Assembly (NCBI GenBank): GCA_035391225.1
Contig: DAOPKN010000079.1
Location: 1 to 9,174 of the forward strand
Length of the DNA: 9,174 nt
Origin: DAOPKN01 sp035391225
GTDB taxonomy: Bacteria > Thermotogota > Thermotogae > MWEM01
Direction of reading: 5' to 3'
Shown here: positions 1 through 5,222 of the stretch, piece after piece
Position numbering within the stretch: position 1 is the first letter of the stretch
Layout: the number at the start of each line of letters is the position of its first letter
The notes under the pieces: generated by a model
Told to the model about the DNA's origin: nothing
Database searches by the model: none
The model's input: the letters and a program-made list of their open reading frames with translations, nothing else
Made by a program: the position numbers and the translations under genes

Positions 1-1
1 T

Positions 2-25
2 GGGGCTACCAGTTCACCAACCTAA
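2..25 (+). CDS. possible 3' end of an upstream gene
   Basis: In reading frame 2 the first bases read GATSSPT followed by a TAA stop at 23-25, immediately before a strong plus-strand terminator. A terminator here implies that a plus-strand transcript enters from the left, and this is the only forward frame with a stop before the hairpin. Seven codons cannot identify a protein, and the transcript could instead end in a noncoding tail. Confidence 0.25.
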   Translation, partial: GATSSPT

Positions 26-55
26 AGCACCGCCAGATGGCGGTGCTTTTTTTTT
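24..55 (+). terminator. intrinsic (Rho-independent) terminator
   Basis: The arms GCACCGCC (27-34) and GGCGGTGC (39-46) pair perfectly around the loop AGAT. AAA at 24-26 can extend the pairing into a run of nine T at 47-55. The T-run makes this a terminator for a plus-strand transcript entering from outside the window. It also lies just past the catalase stop on the minus strand, but there the hairpin is followed only by TTTAGG, so it would be a weak minus-strand terminator. Confidence 0.88.
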
Positions 56-69
56 CTTGTTCCGGCAGA

Positions 70-1515
70 TTACTCTTGGAGGGCTTTTTTGACCCCTTCC
101 CCGTACGCGGGATCGGCCTTCGAAAAGTGCGAAACCATTTTCTCTTGGACTGGTGCGGGAGCTTTTTTCAGGCTTTGGGCGATGGCGGTACAAAGCCCCA
201 GTTTCTGGGTGGGAGACATCAACCGGAAAAGATTCCCGGGCTGGACGTAATCGTCGTCCACGCCTCTCTTTTGCTCGTAGTGGTCAGCGTTTCCCGAAAT
301 CTTCAACGGTGGCTCCAAGAAAGACTTGTCTTCGGTGGGTCCACCCAAGCCGTTGGGTTCGTAGTTGGGGCCTGGTCCGCCGTTGTCATCGAAACGCATG
401 GCGCCGTCCCTCTGGTAAGGGTTCACCATCTTGGAACCATGTGGGGCGTTGATGGGAAGCCTTTCGTAGTTCACGCCCAGGCGGTAACGGTGCGCATCGG
501 TGTAGGAAAACAGCCGTGCCTGGAGCATCTTGTCGGGGGAGAAGGAAATCCCTGGTACAACATTTGCCGGTGCAAAAGCGGCCTGTTCCACTTCCACGAA
601 GTAGTTTTTCGGGTTGCGGTTGAGTTCGAAATAACCCACTTCGATCAGGGGGTAGTCGCCGTGTGGCCACACCTTGGTGAGGTCAAACGGGTTCCAACGG
701 TAGCCTTCGGCTTCTTCCTCCGGCATGACCTGGAGGAACAGTGTCCAGCGCGGGAAATTCCCCTCCGCGATGGCGTTGAACAACTGGCGCGTGTGGTAGT
801 CCGGGTCTTCCCCGGCGAGGCGCGTGGCCTCCTCGGGAGAAAGGTTCTTGATCCCCTGCTGCGTCTTGAAGTGGAATTTGACCCAGAAGCGTTCGTTCTT
901 GGCGTTGATCAAGCTGAACGTGTGAGAGCCGTAGCCGTTCATGTAGGGAATGCCCGCGGGGATTCCCCGATCCGAAAAGAGGATCGTGACCTGGTGCAGG
1001 GATTCCGGCACCTTGGACCAGAAGTCCCATTGCATGGCATCGTCCTTGTAGTTGGTCTGTGGGTCTCGTTTCTGGGTGTGAATGAAATCCGGGAACTTGA
1101 TACCGTCGCGGATGAAGAACACCGGGGTGTTGTTTCCCACCAGGTCCCAGTTGCCTTCCTCGGTGTAAAACTTCAGCGCGAAGCCCCTCACGTCGCGCAC
1201 CGTGTCGGCCGAACCCTTTTCCCCCGCCACGGTGGAAAACCGGCCGAACATGGGGGTTTTCTTTCCGACTTCCGAAAAAATCTTTGCGCACGTGTACCGG
1301 CTGATGTCTTGCGTAACGGTGAATGTGCCGTGTGCCCCGGCAGCCTTGGCGTGCACAACCCGCTCCGGGATGCGTTCCCGGTTGAAATGGGCCAGTTTCT
1401 CGAGAAGGTAGTGATCCTGGAGAAGCGTCGGACCACGTTCCCCGGCGGTCAGGGAATTCTGGTTATCCGGAACGGGGATCCCCGCCGCGGTGGTGAGTCG
1501 CTTTTCCTTGTCCAT
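70..1515 (-). CDS. katA: monofunctional haem catalase, small-subunit type
   Basis: Cytoplasmic catalase that converts hydrogen peroxide to water and oxygen, 481 aa, full length for the small-subunit family. The distal histidine is His55 in ERVVHAKAAGAHG and the distal asparagine is Asn128 in DLVGNNTPVFF. Tyr338, in the signature RLFSYTDAH, is the proximal haem ligand, with Arg334 four residues before it. The His-Asn and His-Tyr spacings (73 and 283 residues) equal those of bovine catalase. Other conserved blocks are RFSTVAGEKGSADTVRD, FPDFIHTQKRDPQTN and MRFDDNGG. There is no signal peptide and no C-terminal flavodoxin-like domain of the large-subunit type. The start at 1515 is chosen because an AGGAGG site lies 6 nt upstream; the same frame opens at 1647, but that would translate across the promoter. 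It is transcribed divergently from an AraC-type regulator, which probably controls it. The sequence closely resembles the Bacillus KatA type from memory. Confidence 0.97.
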   Translation of the reverse strand: MDKEKRLTTAAGIPVPDNQNSLTAGERGPTLLQDHYLLEKLAHFNRERIPERVVHAKAAGAHGTFTVTQDISRYTCAKIFSEVGKKTPMFGRFSTVAGEKGSADTVRDVRGFALKFYTEEGNWDLVGNNTPVFFIRDGIKFPDFIHTQKRDPQTNYKDDAMQWDFWSKVPESLHQVTILFSDRGIPAGIPYMNGYGSHTFSLINAKNERFWVKFHFKTQQGIKNLSPEEATRLAGEDPDYHTRQLFNAIAEGNFPRWTLFLQVMPEEEAEGYRWNPFDLTKVWPHGDYPLIEVGYFELNRNPKNYFVEVEQAAFAPANVVPGISFSPDKMLQARLFSYTDAHRYRLGVNYERLPINAPHGSKMVNPYQRDGAMRFDDNGGPGPNYEPNGLGGPTEDKSFLEPPLKISGNADHYEQKRGVDDDYVQPGNLFRLMSPTQKLGLCTAIAQSLKKAPAPVQEKMVSHFSKADPAYGEGVKKALQE

Positions 1516-1521
1516 GATTTG

Positions 1522-1527
1522 CCTCCT
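1522..1527 (-). promoter_or_regulatory. catalase ribosome-binding site
   Basis: On the minus strand this reads AGGAGG, 6 nt before the ATG at 1515-1513. It decides the catalase start against the longer in-frame opening at 1647. A TTTGCC copy (1518-1523) overlaps its edge, so a protein bound there could also block translation or early elongation. Confidence 0.9.
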
Positions 1528-1575
1528 TTTTTTGCCGCAAATGGGCAAAGTTTGCCACATCGTACGTGGCAAGCC

Positions 1576-1581
1576 ATTATA
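1576..1581 (-). promoter_or_regulatory. catalase promoter -10 box
   Basis: The minus strand reads TATAAT, a perfect consensus -10. With a 17-nt spacer the -35 position is 1599-1604, which reads CTGCGG and matches the TTGACA consensus at only two of six bases. A perfect -10 with almost no -35 is typical of promoters that need an activator. The transcript would start near 1569, giving an untranslated leader of roughly 50 nt. Confidence 0.7.
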
Positions 1582-1597
1582 ACATAAGCAAAAGAAA

Positions 1598-1615
1598 GCC
1601 GCAGTGGGCTGCGGC
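1598..1615. repeat. perfect 7-bp dyad at the catalase -35 position
   Basis: GCCGCAG (1598-1604) and CTGCGGC (1609-1615) form an exact inverted repeat around TGGG. The left arm coincides with the catalase -35 position, so it may be an operator. Read on the minus strand the hairpin is followed by TTTCTTTT, so a terminator stopping transcription from the right before the catalase promoter is the alternative. The sequence alone does not decide between them. Confidence 0.55.
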
Positions 1616-1668
1616 GGTCCCAAGTGGATACGGGCAATTCCGGTCAAGACCGCGCGGGCAAAATGCGG

Positions 1669-1674
1669 TAGAAT
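1669..1674 (+). promoter_or_regulatory. candidate -10 box of the regulator gene
   Basis: TAGAAT differs from the -10 consensus at one base. At a 17-nt spacing the -35 is AAGACC, a poor match. Transcription would start near 1681, leaving a leader of only about 13 nt that begins at the ribosome-binding site. This is the best candidate in the gap but is weakly supported. Confidence 0.35.
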
Positions 1675-1681
1675 CGTTTCT

Positions 1682-1687
1682 GGAGGT
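1682..1687 (+). promoter_or_regulatory. ribosome-binding site deciding the regulator start
   Basis: GGAGGT lies 6 nt before ATG 1694. The frame is open back to 1604, but the upstream ATG lacks such a site and would place the start upstream of the candidate -10 box. Confidence 0.85.
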
Positions 1688-1693
1688 GGGAAG

Positions 1694-2602
1694 ATGGAAA
1701 ACCAGCGGAAACGCGAAGCGGTGGAACGGATTCAGGCGTACATTATGCAACACTTGGAGGAACCCATTTGCCTTTCGGACCTTTCAAAGGTTTCGGGGTA
1801 TTCCCCCTGGAACACCGCGCGCATGTTCAAGCAATTCACGGGAAAAACTGCTTTTGAGTTCATTCGCAAAGTCAGGCTTTCGCACGCGGCTATCCGTCTC
1901 CAGGGGGAGAAAACCCGGGTCATCGACGTGGCGTTCGACTTCGTGTTCGGCACGCACGAAGGTTTTACCCGCGCTTTTTCGCGGGAATTCGGTGTATCCC
2001 CCCGGGAGTTCCAGAAAAATCCCCGACCCGTGGAAGCGTTTCTTCCGATGAATTTTCGCCAAACCTACCTCACATCCCGAGAAGGAGAGAGAACGATGGC
2101 CGAAAAGAGCAAGCCGGGTACGGTGTTTATCCAAGTGGTGGATCGCCCCGAGCGCAAGTTGATTCTCAAGAGGGGAAAAAAGGCCACCCATTACTTCGAG
2201 TTCTGCGACGAGGTGGGCTGCGAGGTGTGGGACGTGTTGACGGGGATTCCCGAAGCCCTCTACGAGCCTATCGGCATGTGGATGCCCGAAAACCTGCGGG
2301 AAGCCGGTACCTCGGTGTACACCCAGGGTGTGGAAGTACCGGTGGATTTCCACGGGACGGTTCCCGAGGGCTTCGAGATCATCGAGCTCAAGCCTTGCAA
2401 GATGATGGTCTTCCAGGGGCCACCCTACGACGATGAAAAGTTTGGAGATGCGATTGGAGACCTGTGGGAAGTGATGAAACAGTTTGACCCGAAGTTGTAT
2501 GGGTACGAGTGGGCAGACGAGGAAGGACCACGTTTCCAGCTGGCTCCCATGGGATACCGTGGGTACATCGAAGCCCGACCGGTTCGCCCGATCAAACCGT
2601 AG
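1694..2602 (+). CDS. AraC-family regulator with C-terminal GyrI-like ligand-binding domain
   Basis: Predicted transcription factor, 302 aa. Residues about 8-108 form an AraC/XylS-type double helix-turn-helix domain. The first helix pair is around LSDLSKVSGYSPWNTARMFK (28-47), the second around VIDVAFDFVFGTHEGFTRAF (77-96), closed by the family hallmark FGVSPREFQ (99-107). A linker (about 109-140) leads to a GyrI/SbmC-like domain (about 141-297) of the kind that binds small, often hydrophobic or cationic, molecules in Rob and BmrR-type regulators. Fusion of the two in this order resembles Rob. It is divergent from the catalase, across a gap rich in repeated motifs, so it is probably the catalase regulator and perhaps autoregulatory. 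An internal ATG at 2096 (Met135), with its own ribosome-binding site, could yield the C-terminal domain alone. The ligand cannot be told from sequence. Confidence 0.92.
   Translation: MENQRKREAVERIQAYIMQHLEEPICLSDLSKVSGYSPWNTARMFKQFTGKTAFEFIRKVRLSHAAIRLQGEKTRVIDVAFDFVFGTHEGFTRAFSREFGVSPREFQKNPRPVEAFLPMNFRQTYLTSREGERTMAEKSKPGTVFIQVVDRPERKLILKRGKKATHYFEFCDEVGCEVWDVLTGIPEALYEPIGMWMPENLREAGTSVYTQGVEVPVDFHGTVPEGFEIIELKPCKMMVFQGPPYDDEKFGDAIGDLWEVMKQFDPKLYGYEWADEEGPRFQLAPMGYRGYIEARPVRPIKP
2083..2098 (+). promoter_or_regulatory. internal ribosome-binding site and in-frame ATG in the regulator gene
   Basis: AGGAG (2083-2087) sits 8 nt before an in-frame ATG (2096-2098, Met135), exactly in the linker between the DNA-binding and GyrI-like domains. 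Initiation here would give a 168-aa free ligand-binding domain. By analogy, the Streptomyces tipA gene makes a short ligand-binding form from an internal start. That it is used here is inference; purine-rich Glu/Gly/Arg codons could mimic the site by chance. Confidence 0.5.
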
Positions 2603-2637
2603 ACCTTCCCTGTTATCCCCCATTCCTGGAAAAGGAT

Positions 2638-2665
2638 GCACCCCGAATAGGGGTGCTTTTTTTTT
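2638..2665 (+). terminator. intrinsic terminator after the regulator gene
   Basis: GCACCCC (2638-2644) and GGGGTGC (2650-2656) pair perfectly around GAATA and are followed by nine T (2657-2665). It lies 35 nt after the regulator stop and separates the stress module from the next operon. Confidence 0.92.
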
Positions 2666-2667
2666 CG

Positions 2668-2676
2668 TGCTATAAT
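2668..2676 (+). promoter_or_regulatory. extended -10 promoter of the flavoredoxin/GS operon
   Basis: TGCTATAAT is a perfect extended -10 (TGnTATAAT). The -35 position at 17-nt spacing (2648-2653) falls inside the preceding terminator hairpin and reads TAGGGG, no match, consistent with extended -10 promoters not needing a -35. Transcription would start near 2683, giving a leader of about 39 nt before the GTG at 2722. Confidence 0.75.
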
Positions 2677-2687
2677 TCCGTAGCGTT

Positions 2688-2701
2688 CGCCCACCAGGGC
2701 G
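2688..2701 (+). repeat. short GC hairpin in the operon leader
   Basis: CGCCC and GGGCG flank ACCA, giving five GC pairs a few bases after the probable transcription start and 8 nt before the ribosome-binding site. It could be an operator half-site pair or a stabilising 5' hairpin, or chance. Confidence 0.35.
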
Positions 2702-2709
2702 GAAACACC

Positions 2710-2716
2710 GGAGGTG
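2710..2716 (+). promoter_or_regulatory. ribosome-binding site for the GTG start at 2722
   Basis: GGAGGTG is 5 nt before GTG 2722. The frame is open upstream to 2509, but that region overlaps the regulator gene, the terminator and the promoter, so GTG 2722 is the start. Confidence 0.88.
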
Positions 2717-2721
2717 CAGCC

Positions 2722-3306
2722 GTGAAAAGGAAGCTGGGAGCGTTGCAATACTTTTACCCCGTGCCCATCGTGCTTTTGGGAGTGATGGTGGAGGGCCGGG
2801 CAAATTTCACCGAGCTGGGAGATTGCATGGTCGCGGGGATCCAACCGCCGTTGCTCGTGGTGTCGCTTCACCAGGATCACTTTTCCACCCGCGGGATCGA
2901 GCAGAACCAGGTATTTAGTATCAACGTGCCAACCACTTCGCTCCTTGTCCGGGTGGATCGCTGTGGGATGGAGTCGGGAAAGCAAGTCGACAAGTCGGGG
3001 TGGTTTGACTGGACGCTTTCGGAAAACAACGCGGTGCCCCTTGTAAATGGGTGCCCCGTGAACTTCGAATGCCGGGTGATTTCCCAGACCCCCGTGCAGC
3101 AACGCCGGATCTTCGTTGCCAAAATCGAGCAAACCTGGATCGATGAGCAAGCGTTGACACCGGATGGAAAAGGAATACGGGACATGGTTGCGCTCGATCC
3201 GATCCTGTACTGCCTGGATAACGGCTATTACAGCGTGGGCAAACGGATTGGGGAAGGATACACGGAAGGGAAAAAATTCCAGAATAGGGGGGAAGAAGAC
3301 AGATGA
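2722..3306 (+). CDS. flavoredoxin-like protein of the flavin reductase family
   Basis: Predicted 194-aa cytoplasmic FMN-binding split-barrel protein. Members of this family reduce free flavins or, like Desulfovibrio flavoredoxin, carry electrons on a bound FMN. The family pattern is visible: YPVPIVLLGVMVEGRANFTE (11-30) with the usual Pro then Asn-x-Thr, IQPPLLVVSLHQDHFST (40-56) with the double Pro and the Ser-rich FMN-binding strand, FSINVP (65-70), then a C-terminal IRDMVALDPILYCLDNGYYS (152-171) and VGKRIGEGY, close in layout to flavoredoxin. The length fits flavoredoxin. It has its own promoter and is first in the operon; its stop overlaps the next start by ATGA, so the two proteins are probably made in matched amounts. 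It lacks a signal peptide. Substrate or redox partner is unknown; the glutamine synthetase-like neighbour is the only clue. Confidence 0.9.
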   Translation: MKRKLGALQYFYPVPIVLLGVMVEGRANFTELGDCMVAGIQPPLLVVSLHQDHFSTRGIEQNQVFSINVPTTSLLVRVDRCGMESGKQVDKSGWFDWTLSENNAVPLVNGCPVNFECRVISQTPVQQRRIFVAKIEQTWIDEQALTPDGKGIRDMVALDPILYCLDNGYYSVGKRIGEGYTEGKKFQNRGEEDR

Positions 3307-5174
3307 TAGGGGAGGAGTTGTTGTACACGGTAGAAGCAGTTGATATGGACCCAGACTCATTGAGCGAGGTGTTGCTGGCACATCCCAACATTCGCTTTGT
3401 TTCCCTGGTGGGTGTGGATCTTGCGGGGCACGATACCGACGAAAAGATCCCGATTCGGCATTTCCTGGAGAAGGTGAACCTCGTTTTCGAGGCAGAACCC
3501 CTGCTCCAAACCGATGGGTCTTCCATTTCGCTGCACGCGGCGAGGTTGGAGGATGCCAAGATCGACATGCTCGCTGACCTGGAAGCCAAGTGGTTCGTCG
3601 ATTACAACTGGGAGAACATCGATTTTTCAACCGGGTTGCCGGTAGGGACACTTCGCATTCCCGCCTACTTGAAACACCACGACCGGTATATCTGTGCCAG
3701 ATGGATGTTGCAAAAAGCCCTTTCTTTCTTTGAAATTGAGCTACGTACCCTCTTGGGAGCTTCTGGAATGCCCCTGGAATCCATTGAAGTAACGCTGGGA
3801 ACCGAACTGGAGTTCTGGGTGAAAACCCCCGCGCAGGAAGCGGACGTGGAAGAATTGCAGGTCGCGCAGATCATGCAGGAAAACTACTGGCAGCGCACCA
3901 AGGGCAACGTGCGCACCGCGCTGGAAGAATCGCTCGAACTGCTGGAGCGCTACGGGCTGTCCCCGGAAATGGGGCACAAGGAAGTGGGAGGCGTAAAGGC
4001 TTCCATCGGCAAGGATGGTGCGCTCTCCTACGTGATGGAACAGATCGAAATCGACTGGCGGTACGCTTCCGGGATGCAGGCGGTGGACAACGAGCTGTTT
4101 GCACGCATCGCGGTGAAGGAAGTGTTTCGACGCCACGGGTTGGAAGTGAGTTTCCAGGCCAAGCCCATTCCCGACGTGGCGGGAAACGGCAAGCACCTGC
4201 ACCTGGGATTGCAAGGAGTAGATAGCTCCGGGGAGGTGCACAACCTGTTTTCCCCGGTTGACAAGGAACAAGACTTCTTGAGCCCCCTGGGATACGGGGC
4301 GGCCATGGGGATCTTGAAAAATTACCATTTCCTCAACCCTTTCATCGCCTCCTCGCATGACGCACTCAACCGGTTGCAACCTGGGTTCGAGGCACCGGTG
4401 TGTGCAGTTTGCTCCCTGGGAAAGCAACCCAATGCCCCTTCGCGCAACCGCACGGTGCTGCTCTGCCTAATCAGCGACAGCGAGAACGAGATGGCGCGTC
4501 GCTTCGAGTTGCGTTCGCCCAGCCCACACACCAACCTATATGCCGCGGTTTCTGCGATATTGAATGCCATGTTGCAGGGAATGGAACACGTGCTGTCTTC
4601 CGGAAAGGAGCCCGCGCAGCTCTTGGAGGAGCTGTCCTCCTCGGAGGGGGGCGAAAACCGCTTCCTCCCGGTGGAACGATTGTTTCGCAGCGAGTCCAAC
4701 CTTTTCGAGGATTTTTCCGCGGAGGAGCGGGAGCGGCTCTTTGGAAAAGCACCGAGAACGGTTTGGGAAAACGTGCGCACGCTGCAAACGCAACAAGCGG
4801 AGGAATTCTTTACTTGCCGTGGCCTGGTGGACTTTTCGCAGGTGAAGAGTTTCGCGCGGCTTGCACTGCAACGGTGGGTTGTGGAACTTTCGCAGCGACG
4901 CATCCCGGAGATGGTGTCGGTGTTGGCACGTTTGCTGCCCCTGGAAGGGCAAGCGGAAGAAAACCAGTTGGACCGAAAGCGTTGGGAGGCCATCCGGGAA
5001 GAAAAGAAAGCGCTGGCGAAAGACGACGAGACAAGTCCCAGCTTGTTTTCCCAGGTTCAGGAAGCCATTAGCCAACAAGATTACCAAAAAGTGAGCGAGT
5101 TGGAGGTCGGGGTTAGCCGACGTTTCCGGGAACTGCTGGCCAAGTACAATCGGTATCGCAAGAACTTCCTGTAG
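3303..5174 (+). CDS. glutamine synthetase-family ligase, long form
   Basis: 623-aa relative of glutamine synthetase, which joins ammonia to glutamate using ATP. Beta-grasp N-domain: about 29-75, with GVDLAGHDTDEKIPI and DGSSI (71-75; Asp71 matches GSI Asp50). Catalytic domain: TELEF with Glu168 and Glu170, HKEVGG with Glu227, QIEIDW with Glu249, NGKHLH with His298 (GSI His269), NRLQPGFEAPV with Glu363, SRNRT, and RFELRSPSP with Glu402 and Arg404. The metal- and substrate-binding set therefore looks intact. It differs from ordinary GSI (about 450 aa) by extra residues between Glu227 and Glu249 and by a helical, charged C-terminal extension (about 490-623). From memory it resembles a roughly 630-aa family annotated glutamine synthetase in Clostridia; it does not look like GSIII. 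The start overlaps the flavoredoxin stop (ATGA), with a purine-rich GGGGGGAAG at 3287-3295. True glutamine synthesis is likely but another acceptor is possible. Confidence 0.9.
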   Translation: MIGEELLYTVEAVDMDPDSLSEVLLAHPNIRFVSLVGVDLAGHDTDEKIPIRHFLEKVNLVFEAEPLLQTDGSSISLHAARLEDAKIDMLADLEAKWFVDYNWENIDFSTGLPVGTLRIPAYLKHHDRYICARWMLQKALSFFEIELRTLLGASGMPLESIEVTLGTELEFWVKTPAQEADVEELQVAQIMQENYWQRTKGNVRTALEESLELLERYGLSPEMGHKEVGGVKASIGKDGALSYVMEQIEIDWRYASGMQAVDNELFARIAVKEVFRRHGLEVSFQAKPIPDVAGNGKHLHLGLQGVDSSGEVHNLFSPVDKEQDFLSPLGYGAAMGILKNYHFLNPFIASSHDALNRLQPGFEAPVCAVCSLGKQPNAPSRNRTVLLCLISDSENEMARRFELRSPSPHTNLYAAVSAILNAMLQGMEHVLSSGKEPAQLLEELSSSEGGENRFLPVERLFRSESNLFEDFSAEERERLFGKAPRTVWENVRTLQTQQAEEFFTCRGLVDFSQVKSFARLALQRWVVELSQRRIPEMVSVLARLLPLEGQAEENQLDRKRWEAIREEKKALAKDDETSPSLFSQVQEAISQQDYQKVSELEVGVSRRFRELLAKYNRYRKNFL

Positions 5175-5208
5175 GGAGCTACCGCTTCAGAAAAAACAAG
5201 CCAGAGTT

Positions 5209-5217
5209 GGGGAGGTG
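5209..5217 (+). promoter_or_regulatory. ribosome-binding site for the TTG start at 5223
   Basis: GGGGAGGTG lies 5 nt before TTG 5223. The site and the basic-then-hydrophobic signal sequence that follows make the TTG start convincing, with no usable ATG nearby. The 48-nt gap after the GS-like gene shows no promoter or terminator. Confidence 0.88.
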
Positions 5218-5222
5218 TTCGC

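Larger units (their letters stand above)
1519..1661. promoter_or_regulatory. cluster of seven GGCAA/TTGCC motifs (putative operator array)
   Basis: TTGCC begins at 1519, 1532 and 1552; GGCAA begins at 1544, 1568, 1633 and 1657. Several copies combine into inverted repeats: GGCAAA-g-TTTGCC at 1544-1556, TTGCCAC-n7-GTGGCAA at 1552-1572 and TTTGC-c-GCAAA at 1531-1541. The pair 1552-1572 covers the probable catalase transcription start, while the copies at 1633 and 1657 lie between the two divergent promoters, next to the regulator -10. They are candidate binding sites for the adjacent AraC-type regulator; this assignment is inference. Confidence 0.55.

Noticed and set aside
1..11. Possible tRNA 3' end (a CCA after a G-rich stretch)
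   Set aside because: The matching 5' acceptor strand would have to be AGCCCCA, an atypical tRNA start, and no T-arm can be seen because the window begins here.
37..1587. A 516-codon plus-strand open frame antisense to the catalase
   Set aside because: It is a by-product of codon usage in the catalase on the other strand. It starts inside the terminator hairpin, has no ribosome-binding site, and shows no recognisable domain.
1516..1647. N-terminal extension of the catalase to 1647
   Set aside because: It would translate across the catalase -10 box and the motif cluster; the AGGAGG before 1515 and the family length support the shorter protein.
1784..3651. Long minus-strand open frames (1784-2803 and 2425-3651) opposite the regulator and flavoredoxin genes
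   Set aside because: They run through a terminator and promoter, and oppose well-supported genes with clear family motifs; no protein family is recognisable in them.
4400..5087. Open frames of about 180-225 codons in other frames of the GS-like gene
   Set aside because: They lie wholly within the GS-like coding sequence, and their translations are low-complexity, Arg/Ser/Pro-rich and lack motifs; they are shadows of a GC-rich gene.
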